From Flavobacteriaceae bacterium (GTDB taxonomy: Bacteria; Bacteroidota; Bacteroidia; Flavobacteriales; Flavobacteriaceae): 40,568 nucleotides of DNA. The notes under the pieces were generated by a model that was not told where the DNA came from, did not search any database, and saw only the letters and a program-made list of their open reading frames with translations. Below are positions 1 to 7,804 of this stretch, piece by piece. Within the stretch, counting starts at the first letter, position 1. Every line of letters starts with the position of its first letter. A program made the position numbers and the translations under genes. The DNA lies in assembly GCA_947453885.1 (NCBI GenBank), contig CANGIF010000029.1:1-40568 (forward strand). Reading direction: 5' to 3'.

Positions 1-2
1 AA

Positions 3-56
3 GATCCCGAAATGGATTGGATAATAAAAGACTGTACTTCTAAAAATACTCTTTAA
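3..56 (+). CDS. C-terminal end of an upstream gene (partial)
   Basis: The first bases can be read as an open frame entering from the left edge and stopping at TAA 54-56, giving about 17 residues that end in IIKDCTSKNTL. It lies just upstream of a promoter-like element and in the same orientation as the next gene, as expected for the tail of a host gene. It is too short to identify, and an open frame of this length can occur by chance. Confidence 0.4.
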   Translation, partial: DPEMDWIIKDCTSKNTL

Positions 57-62
57 TATTCT

Positions 63-70
63 TATATTTG
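63..70 (+). promoter_or_regulatory. TAnnTTTG promoter -7 element
   Basis: TATATTTG matches the Bacteroidota -7 consensus TAnnTTTG and lies 17 bases before the ATG of the aminotransferase-like gene. No good TTG at the -33 position is visible, so this is a motif-level call. Confidence 0.45.
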
Positions 71-87
71 AACACAAATTTTAAGCA

Positions 88-1575
88 ATGAATACCACCC
101 AAACCATTACCGAATTAGAACTGTATTTCCAACAATTTCGAAAGAATATTATCGGCATTGACCAAGAATTTGAATCCCCCTTCGGAAAAAAGAAAATCAT
201 CTATACCGATTGGACTGCAAGTGGTCGTTTGTACCGTCCAATTGAAGAAAAAATGATCAACCAATTCGGACCCTTTGTTGCCAATACCCATACCGAAACC
301 ACCGTTTCTGGTACCGCCATGACTATGGCCTACCACGAAGCAAAACACATCATAAAAAAACACGTTAACGCTACCGAAGAGGATATTTTAATTAACACTG
401 GAACAGGAATGACAGGCGTTGTCAATAAATTCCAACGTATTTTAGGATTAAAAATCCTCGAAAATCTAAAACAATACACCAATATTCCAAAGGAATTAAA
501 ACCGATTGTTTTTATTTCCCACATGGAACACCATTCCAACCAAACCTCATGGCTAGAAACCACAGCCGATGTAGTGGTAATTCCTGCCGATAAAAACGGT
601 TTGTTCTCCATAGAAAATCTGAAAATTTTATTAGAAAAATACCAAGATCGAAGTTTCAAGATCGCTTCCATCACCTCGTGCTCCAACGTAACCGGAATAA
701 AAACGCCATACCACGAAGTAGCCAAATTAATGCACCAAAACAACGGTGTTTGCTTTGTAGATTTTGCTTGTTCAGGGCCTTACGTGCCAATAAACATGCA
801 CCCTCAAGACCCCGAAAGTTATCTAGACGCCATTTTCTTTTCGCCTCATAAATTTCTGGGTGGCCCAGGAACTTCCGGCGTATTAATTTTTAATAAAAAC
901 CTCTACAAAAACAGCATTCCCGATTGCCCAGGTGGCGGCACCGTAAGTTGGACCAACCCTTGGGGAGAGCACAAATACATCGACAATATTGAAGATAGAG
1001 AAGATGGCGGAACCCCCGGTTTTCTTCAAGTTATTAAAACCGCATTGGCTATTCAGTTGAAAGAAAAAATGGGCGTTGCCAATATTTTAAAACGCGAACA
1101 CGAGTTGGTAGAATACGTTTTCGAAGCCCTAAATCCCAACCCAAATGTGGTGATTTTGGCACAAGAACACCAAGACCGATTGGGCGTAATTTCTTTTTAT
1201 GTTAAAGACCTCCACTTTAATTTAGGTGTTAAAATGCTAAACGACAAATTCGGAATACAAACCCGCGGTGGTTGCAGTTGTGCCGGCACCTACGGTCATT
1301 ATTTACTCCATGTAGACCAAGAAGCCTCCAACGATTTGGTGTGCCAAATTACCTCTGGCGATTTAATGAAAAAACCAGGCTGGATCCGAATGTCCATCCA
1401 CCCAACCACCACCACCCAAGAGATAGCCTTTGTTTGCCAAAGCATTAACGACCTAGCAAACCACCATCAAGATTGGGAAGACGACTACCAATACAACAAC
1501 AAAACCAACGAATTCAACCATAAAAATGCCACCAATCCTGAAAAAGAAATGGTAGCCAACTGGTTTTCAGTTTAA
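88..1575 (+). CDS. Class V aminotransferase / cysteine desulfurase-like PLP enzyme
   Basis: This is a 495-residue fold-type I PLP enzyme of the class V aminotransferase family, which includes cysteine desulfurases. Seen in the sequence: a cofactor-stacking His region EHHSN (147-151), the PLP-binding Asp in FVDFACSGPY (Asp225), the Schiff-base Lys in SPHKFLGGPG (Lys255), and a C-terminal RGGCSCAG loop with Cys396 and Cys398 where desulfurases carry the reactive Cys. The protein is longer than IscS or SufS (about 400 residues), with extensions at both ends. The substrate cannot be told from sequence; it could act on cysteine or on another amino acid. Codons are visibly richer in C (ACC, AAC, CCC) than in the genes downstream, so it belongs to the host chromosome flanking the island. 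A strong terminator follows. Confidence 0.85.
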   Translation: MNTTQTITELELYFQQFRKNIIGIDQEFESPFGKKKIIYTDWTASGRLYRPIEEKMINQFGPFVANTHTETTVSGTAMTMAYHEAKHIIKKHVNATEEDILINTGTGMTGVVNKFQRILGLKILENLKQYTNIPKELKPIVFISHMEHHSNQTSWLETTADVVVIPADKNGLFSIENLKILLEKYQDRSFKIASITSCSNVTGIKTPYHEVAKLMHQNNGVCFVDFACSGPYVPINMHPQDPESYLDAIFFSPHKFLGGPGTSGVLIFNKNLYKNSIPDCPGGGTVSWTNPWGEHKYIDNIEDREDGGTPGFLQVIKTALAIQLKEKMGVANILKREHELVEYVFEALNPNPNVVILAQEHQDRLGVISFYVKDLHFNLGVKMLNDKFGIQTRGGCSCAGTYGHYLLHVDQEASNDLVCQITSGDLMKKPGWIRMSIHPTTTTQEIAFVCQSINDLANHHQDWEDDYQYNNKTNEFNHKNATNPEKEMVANWFSV

Positions 1576-1600
1576 AACAACTATAGTATTATCAAGAAAG

Positions 1601-1633
1601 AAGCAATGTTCCAAAAGAATGTTGCTTTTTTTT
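1601..1633 (+). terminator. Rho-independent terminator after the PLP enzyme
   Basis: AAGCAA at 1601-1606 pairs with TTGCTT at 1622-1627, and TTC/GAA can pair inside across a small internal loop. The stem is followed by a T run to 1633. It lies 26 bases after the stop codon. Confidence 0.65.
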
Positions 1634-1680
1634 AGGAGCGAAACAGTAGGTATTTTAGTAAAGGTACTTCCTGCCATTCG

Positions 1681-1740
1681 TTGCAATCTGTCATTGCGAG
1701 GAACGACGCAATCCAATAACACGAATTGGATTCGCAATGC
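1681..1740. repeat. Dispersed intergenic repeat with nested inverted repeats
   Basis: CATTGCGA (1692-1699) pairs with TCGCAATG (1732-1739), and inside it AATCCAAT (1710-1717) pairs with ATTGGATT (1725-1732). Related wording (TGTCATT..GAGG..AACGACG) occurs near 39013-39045, so this looks like a dispersed structured repeat of the host rather than a gene. Short open frames on both strands across 1567-1870 appear to be by-products of this repeat. Confidence 0.55.
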
Positions 1741-1870
1741 CAGGATTTCCACTTCTGTCAGGGCTAAGCAGTTTTTGTCTTTTGTAAAAATAGGATTAAC
1801 CACCACCTTGTCATTCCGAAGCAGGAGGACACGAGCGTTAGCGAACTGGCCAAGCAATTTCATCATTTAA

Positions 1871-2265
1871 TAATATTTCAAAAGAAACAGCAATGAAAAT
1901 AACAATATATACTTTTCTTAATAAATAAAAGATAATGTATATATTTGGTAAAAATATGCTACACAATTGCGGCAATCAACACTAAAATGGGTTTATTTAA
2001 GAAGTTGATTTGCGTATATATACAAGTTATCTCCAACTTTTCTTCCAACCCTCCGTTTTGCACTTAAAGTGCGGTATTCATTGATATTGTTGTTTTTGTA
2101 AAAGCAGAATAAAGCACAAAAAAGCAACAAAATACTTGTTTTGTTGTACCCAATGTTGTACCTTAGTACTGCGTTGCACTAGATTGAAAACCCAATAGAA
2201 TCAACATGTTCACTCTTTTGCTTCGCATTACATATATAGTATAACATTTTAAATTCTCTATTATT
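1871..2265. other. Non-coding left end of the island, upstream of the integrase
   Basis: No convincing gene is seen in these 395 bases. They hold a TATATTTG promoter-like word at 1940-1947, a palindrome GCACTTAAAGTGC at 2060-2072, and two direct copies of TGTTGTACC (2142-2150 and 2154-2162) 12 bases apart. Short repeats just upstream of a tyrosine recombinase gene are typical of integrase arm sites or the att region, so the left attachment site may lie here. I found no matching core at the right end of the window. Confidence 0.4.
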
Positions 2266-3483
2266 ATGGCTTCTATCAAACTAATTCTTCGCACCAATCA
2301 GAAAGATCAAACAGGACACAGCCCTTTGTATATCCGAATTATAAAAGACAGAAAAACGAAATTTATCACTGCTGGAGTAAAACTCAAAGAGAACGAATGG
2401 GACGAAGTAAAGCAGAAAGTAAAAAAGAACCATTCCAATAGTGCACGGATGAATGCTGCATTATCTCAAAAGATTGCAGATGCCGAAGGTCAGGTTGCCG
2501 ACATGGAACGCAAAATAAAAACCGTATCCGTTAAAAAACTCAAAGAAGCCATAAAAGGAAAAGAAGTGCCAAACTTTTTTGAATATGCCAGAAAGAGACT
2601 AGAGAAAATCAAAAGCACTGTTTCTTATTCCACTTACAGAGCATACACCTCCCAGGTTGATAAATTTGAAAAATACATGGGAACAAAGGATGTGTATTTT
2701 GATGAAATTACGGTAGCATTATTAAACGACTATAAATTTTATTTAGGTAATACATTAGGCAACGGAGATACAACACAAAGGCTTTCCATAATTGTGCTCG
2801 GAACCATATTCAGGGATGCCATAAAAGAAGAAGTAATTCCAGAAACAATGTTTCCTTTTAGCAAAATAACCCTCAAAATCAGTTCTTCTAAAAGATTATT
2901 TCTTAATAAAGTACAGATTGACAATTTAACCCAATTAAAACTCACAGAAGGTAAAAAAGCAACCATGTGGAGAGATTTATTTCTGTTCTCGATCTATGCA
3001 GGTGGTTTGCGTTTTAGTGATGTTATCGAAATGCAATATTCCAATTACAATGAAGCAGAACATAAAATTCAAAAACACATTCGGAAGACAGGAAGAGTAC
3101 ACCAGTTCAAAATTGGAAAAGTAGCGATTGATATTTTGGAAAAATACAAAAAAGGAAATGCCAATCACGATGATTTTATCTTCCCAGTTATTATCGATAA
3201 AGAAGGCTATTTAAACAGTGAAGCCAAACGTTATTTTCAAACTGCAAAATTCAATAAATTGGCAAATTGGCATCTGAAAAAATTAGGAGAAAAAATCAAA
3301 TTACCTTTCGACCTTTCCTTCCATTTATCACGACACAGTTTTGCAACCAATGCCTTAAATAACGGAATGCGAATAGAACACGTTTCTAAACTTATGGACC
3401 ACCGAGACATTAGCACCACCCAGGTATATGCCAAAATTATCAGCGAAGAACTAGACAAGGCGGTCGACAATTACATCTATTAA
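2266..3483 (+). CDS. Tyrosine recombinase / integrase
   Basis: This 405-residue enzyme is a tyrosine site-specific recombinase of the Bacteroidota mobile-element type. It has an N-terminal arm-binding domain (about 1-95), a SAM-like core-binding domain (about 100-205) and a C-terminal catalytic domain. Catalytic residues are all visible: Arg249 (GGLRFSDV), His353 and Arg356 (HLSRHSF), His379 (MDHRDIST) and the nucleophile Tyr388 (QVYAKI). It should integrate and excise the island by strand exchange at an att site. It lies about 690 bases after the host PLP gene and points into the island, which marks the likely left boundary. A strong terminator follows. Length and residues suggest it is intact. 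Confidence 0.95.
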   Translation: MASIKLILRTNQKDQTGHSPLYIRIIKDRKTKFITAGVKLKENEWDEVKQKVKKNHSNSARMNAALSQKIADAEGQVADMERKIKTVSVKKLKEAIKGKEVPNFFEYARKRLEKIKSTVSYSTYRAYTSQVDKFEKYMGTKDVYFDEITVALLNDYKFYLGNTLGNGDTTQRLSIIVLGTIFRDAIKEEVIPETMFPFSKITLKISSSKRLFLNKVQIDNLTQLKLTEGKKATMWRDLFLFSIYAGGLRFSDVIEMQYSNYNEAEHKIQKHIRKTGRVHQFKIGKVAIDILEKYKKGNANHDDFIFPVIIDKEGYLNSEAKRYFQTAKFNKLANWHLKKLGEKIKLPFDLSFHLSRHSFATNALNNGMRIEHVSKLMDHRDISTTQVYAKIISEELDKAVDNYIY

Positions 3484-3583
3484 TTGACAAAATTTGCTGT
3501 ATACTAATATGCACTTTTTTGCGTTATTATAAACATAAGCCACTAAACGCCAATATTTTAAAAATAGGGATTTATGCTGTTGT

Positions 3584-3611
3584 AAAATCCTTTTTATAAA
3601 GGATTTTTTTT
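3584..3611 (+). terminator. Rho-independent terminator after the integrase
   Basis: A perfect 10-bp stem AAAATCCTTT (3584-3593) / AAAGGATTTT (3598-3607) with a TTAT loop runs into a T tract. The rest of 3484-3780 holds only an AT-rich imperfect palindrome around ATCGAT near 3634 and no gene. Confidence 0.8.
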
Positions 3612-3780
3612 GTTGAAAATTTAAAATTAAATCGATTTTAATTTCAAAAAAAAATCAAATTGAATCGTATTTGAAGGAAATTTTAAGATACTAGTAATAA
3701 ATAAAAAAGAGTTGCCAATGAGAGATTTCAAAGATTAAAGAAAATAAAAAATAAGTTCCTAAATTTTCAATTCAATACAA

Positions 3781-4674
3781 ATGAAAGTAAAAACAACTCT
3801 TTTTCCTGAGTTCATTTCAGTGACCACCCCCAAATCTGAAAATCCTTTATATGATATTGTAATAAATGAAAATGCAACTAATGAGAATTATTGCATTGCT
3901 TTAGTTCATAAAATTTTTGAATTACCACATTCAAAATTTGCTGCATTTATTGACTTCCAAGCAGAACTAATGAAAGACGAATTGAAATGGATTAATAAAT
4001 TAGAAAAACTTATCACCATTAACGAAGACTTATTTTTTGAAAAAAAAGTCATGGGTCGATACAACAAAATGTTTCTTTACATTGATAAAAAACGAGACGA
4101 ACTGCAATCTTCGAGAATAAAAGAAAGTACAATCAAAACACCAAAACGCTTCATAAATGCTGATGCAGAAGACCGGCATTTTTCATTTACAGAAGTAAAA
4201 AATTCTATTGAAAACATTCAAAATTTCAATGAAAAAATCATTTTTATAACCGAAGAAATATTCGAATACAAACAAGCAGATATTATTTCAGTGAATAATA
4301 AATTGCAACATTTCGATGAACAATGCGCGCAACTAATGGAAAAACTTCAAACCATCCGTAAAATGAAAACGGAATTTGAGAAAGAAAAAGAACAATCAGA
4401 AAGTAATTTTAGTTCAAATTCTGCTCCCAAAATCCCCATTCAAATAAATGGTCCAATTAATATTTTATCCAATGCTTTTAAACAAATGATGGTAAATATT
4501 AATCCAAACGGCAAACCTTATATTCAATATAAAATCAAAGATATTGCTCAATTTATCTGTGAAAATTTTATAGATGAAAACGGTAAACCTATTTCTCAAG
4601 CGACAATTCAAACTTATCTTTCACCAAATCGCACCGACAAAGATCCAAATAGTGATATGAAAGTTAGATTTTAG
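3781..4674 (+). CDS. Mobile-element protein of unknown function (possibly RteC-like)
   Basis: I do not firmly recognise this 297-residue protein. It is mostly helical and charged, with a likely coiled coil at about 165-215 and a C-terminal module (about 225-297) that includes NGKPISQATIQTYLSPNR. That module resembles the small C-terminal domain of RteC-type proteins and related Bacteroidota element proteins. RteC proteins control excision of conjugative transposons in Bacteroides, so a regulatory role is possible but inferred. Its place between integrase and excisionase-like HTH gene fits a component of the mobility module. It starts at ATG and has no signal peptide or membrane segment. Confidence 0.6.
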   Translation: MKVKTTLFPEFISVTTPKSENPLYDIVINENATNENYCIALVHKIFELPHSKFAAFIDFQAELMKDELKWINKLEKLITINEDLFFEKKVMGRYNKMFLYIDKKRDELQSSRIKESTIKTPKRFINADAEDRHFSFTEVKNSIENIQNFNEKIIFITEEIFEYKQADIISVNNKLQHFDEQCAQLMEKLQTIRKMKTEFEKEKEQSESNFSSNSAPKIPIQINGPINILSNAFKQMMVNINPNGKPYIQYKIKDIAQFICENFIDENGKPISQATIQTYLSPNRTDKDPNSDMKVRF

Positions 4675-4721
4675 TCAAAAGTGTGTTTTTTACTTTCCTT
4701 TATTCATAAGCCCTCACAAAC

Positions 4722-4766
4722 TTTTTAGTCCGATAAGACTAAAAAGAACTAATCGGACTTTTTTTT
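4722..4766 (+). promoter_or_regulatory. Two mutually exclusive hairpins, attenuator-like
   Basis: Hairpin A pairs TTTTTAGTC (4722-4730) with GACTAAAAA (4737-4745). Hairpin B pairs AGTCCGAT (4727-4734) with ATCGGACT (4752-4759) and runs directly into a T tract. They share bases 4727-4730, so only one can form. B looks like an intrinsic terminator and A like an anti-terminator. The structure lies 41 bases before the HTH gene and about 50 bases after the preceding stop, so it could simply be the upstream gene's terminator. Confidence 0.5.
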
Positions 4767-4807
4767 ATTTCTTCCATTTGCACCATAACTTTTAAATAGT
4801 AAAAAAA

Positions 4808-5089
4808 ATGGAAGCAATTATCATCACCAAAGACCAGTTCAGCGATTTAATGTCAAAATTAGACACTATTCAATCTCAAATTTCTATCAAGGCAGACCCA
4901 AAGAAAGAAACCTTTTTAGACAATCAAGAATTCCTTTTACTGATGAAAATTTCAAAACGTACAGCTCAAACCTGGAGAGACGAAGGCAAAATTTCATTCA
5001 GTCAAGTGGGAAACAAAATCTACTACAAACTTTCCGATGTTGAAAAGCTACTACAAGAGCATTACAACAAATCATTTAAAGGACGATAG
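4808..5089 (+). CDS. Excisionase-family helix-turn-helix protein
   Basis: This 93-residue protein has a short coiled N-terminus and a C-terminal MerR/excisionase-type HTH domain at about 36-88 (FLDNQEFLLLMKISKRTAQT, then the wing GNKIYYKLSDVEKLL). Such small HTH_17-type proteins in Bacteroidota elements act as recombination directionality factors or as regulators of excision and replication genes. It precedes a primase/helicase gene and follows the integrase region, as is common in these elements. Which of the two roles it has cannot be told here. Confidence 0.85.
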   Translation: MEAIIITKDQFSDLMSKLDTIQSQISIKADPKKETFLDNQEFLLLMKISKRTAQTWRDEGKISFSQVGNKIYYKLSDVEKLLQEHYNKSFKGR

Positions 5090-5090
5090 T

Positions 5091-5186
5091 ATGAGCGATT
5101 GTAATGGAACTTGTGAAGTTTGTGTCTGTAAGACAGGCACAAACTTAAAAACTATTCACTATTTACTAATCACTAATTACTCCTAA
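5091..5186 (+). CDS. Possible 31-residue Cys-rich peptide
   Basis: An ATG one base after the HTH gene's stop opens a 31-codon frame that ends in TAA immediately before the ATG of the VapE gene. The peptide starts MSDCNGTCEVCVCKTG, with Cys at positions 4, 8, 11 and 13 as in a small metal-binding knuckle. The exact fit between two genes would allow coupled translation. Its second half is low in information, and the same DNA forms a strong hairpin (5116-5146), so coding is uncertain. Confidence 0.35.
   Translation: MSDCNGTCEVCVCKTGTNLKTIHYLLITNYS
5116..5146 (+). promoter_or_regulatory. Strong hairpin ahead of the primase gene
   Basis: AAGTTTGTGTCTG (5116-5128) pairs with CAGGCACAAACTT (5134-5146) over 13 positions with a single G-U pair and a 5-base loop. 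There is no T run after it, so it is not a plain terminator. It may stabilise or process the HTH-primase transcript or regulate translation of the next gene. Confidence 0.5.
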
Positions 5187-7280
5187 ATGGTAACAATATT
5201 CAAGAATTTCAATGAGGTTGTAGAACACAAAACAATTGCAACAATTTTAGAAGAAATAAAAACAGGAAAGTACAAACATGCAATTGTTTATCTCCGCAAA
5301 TCTTTATCTGAAAAAAAAGAAGAAGCATACAACAAAGCAAAAAAATCACTTACAGCATTTACACCCTCAGGCAAATTTATTGGAGGTCGTAAATTGGAAT
5401 TTCTAACTGAATATTCAAAGTTTATAATCTTAGACATCGACAAATTAAATCCTGCCGATTTGCAAAAATCAAAAAGTATAGCTGCACAAAGTGAGTTTAC
5501 TTTTGCTTGTTTTATTAGTCCATCTGGAAACGGTTTAAAAATTCTAGTCAAAATCGATACACCAAAAACGGAACATAAAGAAACGTTCCTAAAAGTTCAA
5601 GCTCATTATGAGAATATTTTAAAATTAGAAATAGACAAATCAGGCAAAGATGTAACTAGGTTATGTTTTTATTCTTGGGATGAAAATTTATATCTAAACG
5701 AGAATGCTTCCACATTTGTCACATCGAGCGAAGTTGCGATGCCTTTGATTGAAATACAGTCAGAACATAAAACCATAAAACCTGAACCGCTTTTAGATTA
5801 CGACGCTATTTACAACCATTGCGTAAATTTCACCGAAAAAAAAGTGCAATTTGCGAATGGTAGTCGCAACGTATTTATATACCAACTAGCGTGTAACCTA
5901 AACCGTAAAGGAGTTGCATTGCAACAAGCACTGGGATATATTTTAACCGATTTTGGATATGATGAAAACGAAGTAACACAAGCAGTCAACAGCGCCTACG
6001 GAAACATCCACGAGTTTGGTAAAAATGAGAAATTTGAACAATCAAATAAAACAAAAAAGGCAGCCAATTTTTCAATAACAGATACTACTGACGATGACGA
6101 CGAAGACAAACCACGACCAACCCAAATAGACCGTTTAGAGTTGTTTTTATCAAGCAAATACGTTTTTCGGCACAACATTGTATCTGGTAAATTAGAATTC
6201 CAATATTTCGGTAAAAAGAAGTGGAATGTGATGAATGATTTTATTGAAAATTCAATGTTGCGCGAATGTTTAAAAGGTCGAATTAAAACAAACCTGTCTT
6301 CCTTAAGAAACTTACTGTATTCCGACTTTTGTCCCTTGTTCAATCCATTTGATGATTACTTTTATAATTTGCCTACTTATGATGAAAAAACAGATTATAT
6401 TACCGAATTAGCGAATACAATAACTACCACAAAACAAGACCTTTGGCAACAATGTTTTAAAAAATGGTTAGTGGCTATGGTGGGTTGTGTTCTTGATGAT
6501 AAAGTAATAAATCACACGGTTATTGTCTTTAGTGGCAAACAAGGATTAGGCAAAACAACTTGGGTGGAGAAGCTAGTTCCAAAGCAATTAAAAGAGTATT
6601 TATTTTCTGGAACCATAAACCCAAACAATAAAGATACGTTGGTACAACTAGCGGAATGTATGTTAATTAATTTGGACGAGCTAGAAAATTTAAACCGTTC
6701 TGAAATTGGATCACTCAAAGAAATCATCACAAAAACCCAAATCAGAATGAGAAAAGCCTACGGACACAACAACGAAACAATGCCAAGACGTGCATCATTT
6801 GCCGGTAGTGTCAATACCGCTCAGTTCTTAAACGATAGTACAGGTAGTAGAAGATTTCTTTGTTTTGAATTGGAAGGAATCAAATACCAACACGATGTAG
6901 ATATTAATATGGCTTTTTCACAAGCTTTGTTTCTTTTCAAAAGTGGTTTTAGATTTTGGTTTGACCAGGAAGAAATCAAATCAATAACCGAAAATAATGA
7001 ACAATACCAACTACACAGCCCAGAAGAAGAATTACTTTTAACGTGGTTTTCACCTTGCGAAAGAAACAAGGCTAATATTTTCCTTAATGCTTCGCAAATA
7101 GCAGCCAAATTAGCTGAGAAAGCAAAAATAAACATTACAGACGGGACAATAAACAAGTTAGGAAAAGCACTCAAAAAACACAACTTCATAAGACTAAAAA
7201 AGAACGGAATAGCAGTGTACGCTTTAATAGAAAATACTTGGGAAGACGTAGATAACAGGAACAAAGTTGTAGAAGAATAA
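5187..7280 (+). CDS. VapE-type primase/helicase replication protein
   Basis: This 697-residue protein combines an N-terminal BT4734/primase-like domain (about 35-175, with FIILDID and FACFISPSGNGLKILVKI), a linker with an acidic stretch near 300-310, and a C-terminal VapE family P-loop ATPase (about 330-610). The Walker A is SGKQGLGKTTW with Lys456, the Walker B is LINLDE with Asp497/Glu498, and the segment FAGSVNTAQFLND is typical of VapE. Proteins of this design start replication of integrated elements and phage satellites after excision. It follows the excisionase-like gene, probably in one operon. The C-terminal about 80 residues look like a winged-helix tail. It appears intact. Confidence 0.88.
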   Translation: MVTIFKNFNEVVEHKTIATILEEIKTGKYKHAIVYLRKSLSEKKEEAYNKAKKSLTAFTPSGKFIGGRKLEFLTEYSKFIILDIDKLNPADLQKSKSIAAQSEFTFACFISPSGNGLKILVKIDTPKTEHKETFLKVQAHYENILKLEIDKSGKDVTRLCFYSWDENLYLNENASTFVTSSEVAMPLIEIQSEHKTIKPEPLLDYDAIYNHCVNFTEKKVQFANGSRNVFIYQLACNLNRKGVALQQALGYILTDFGYDENEVTQAVNSAYGNIHEFGKNEKFEQSNKTKKAANFSITDTTDDDDEDKPRPTQIDRLELFLSSKYVFRHNIVSGKLEFQYFGKKKWNVMNDFIENSMLRECLKGRIKTNLSSLRNLLYSDFCPLFNPFDDYFYNLPTYDEKTDYITELANTITTTKQDLWQQCFKKWLVAMVGCVLDDKVINHTVIVFSGKQGLGKTTWVEKLVPKQLKEYLFSGTINPNNKDTLVQLAECMLINLDELENLNRSEIGSLKEIITKTQIRMRKAYGHNNETMPRRASFAGSVNTAQFLNDSTGSRRFLCFELEGIKYQHDVDINMAFSQALFLFKSGFRFWFDQEEIKSITENNEQYQLHSPEEELLLTWFSPCERNKANIFLNASQIAAKLAEKAKINITDGTINKLGKALKKHNFIRLKKNGIAVYALIENTWEDVDNRNKVVEE

Positions 7281-7485
7281 TAAGAATTTATAAAATCTGT
7301 GCAAATCCCATTAATCTGTGGCTAAAGAATTTTTTTAGTCACATTTTTTTTATTTTTAAGAAATACTATTCAAAATAAAATCCGTGCTAATCTGTTCTAT
7401 CTGTTAAATCTGTGTGCCATTTTTAACACCAAAACCTAGAACCCAAAACCCAACACCCAAAACACTCATTTTACTTCATTTTCAC

Positions 7486-7689
7486 AGGGCAGGCAGGGTA
7501 ACCAAAAAACGCAACAAACATTTTTTGTTTTTTTTTCTTCTCAAACAATTGGGTAACATAAGACCATTTCAAAGTAAATTAATAAAGTAGTCGTTCCACT
7601 TTGCACCCAAACAACCATATAAATCTGATTTTTATTTTCTAAAAAAATAAAATATCTTTTACTCTAAATTTGGTTACCCTCCTTGCCCT
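7486..7689. repeat. 21-bp inverted repeat with 162-base spacer
   Basis: The left arm at 7486-7506 (AGGGCAGGCAGGGTAACCAA plus A) matches the reverse complement of 7669-7689 at 19 of 21 positions. The arms are much richer in G/C than the surrounding DNA. The spacer is AT-rich with long T runs. An element origin, a boundary of an inserted cargo, or a bidirectional regulatory site are all possible; no ORF explains it. Confidence 0.7.
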
Positions 7690-7765
7690 AAATTTATTTT
7701 CACTTTTTTGCAGTATTTTTCTTCCTTTTACGGTTTCCCTCATTTTTATTGCCATTGCTTTTTTG

Positions 7766-7773
7766 TATGTTTG
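7766..7773 (+). promoter_or_regulatory. Candidate -7 element of the WYL gene
   Basis: TATGTTTG matches TAnnTTTG 31 bases before the proposed TTG start of the WYL regulator. A TTG at 7749-7751 is only 14 bases upstream, closer than the usual spacing, so the call is weak. Confidence 0.35.
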
Positions 7774-7804
7774 TAGGAATATAATTTTTTAAGAATCATT
7801 TCTT

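Larger units (their letters stand above)
7281..7804. other. 524-base non-coding junction between mobility module and defence cargo
   Basis: No gene is seen. The region holds two loose copies of an AATCTGTG/AATCCGTG-rich repeat (about 7289-7322 and 7378-7420), which looks like host dispersed repeat sequence, C/A-rich low-complexity DNA (7425-7465), and a long inverted repeat listed separately. It marks the change from replication genes to the very AT-rich defence block and could contain an origin or regulatory site. Confidence 0.5.

Noticed and set aside
1567..1870. Overlapping open frames on both strands after the PLP enzyme
   Set aside because: They lie in a structured dispersed repeat, lack recognisable domains, and resemble each other as reverse readings of one sequence.
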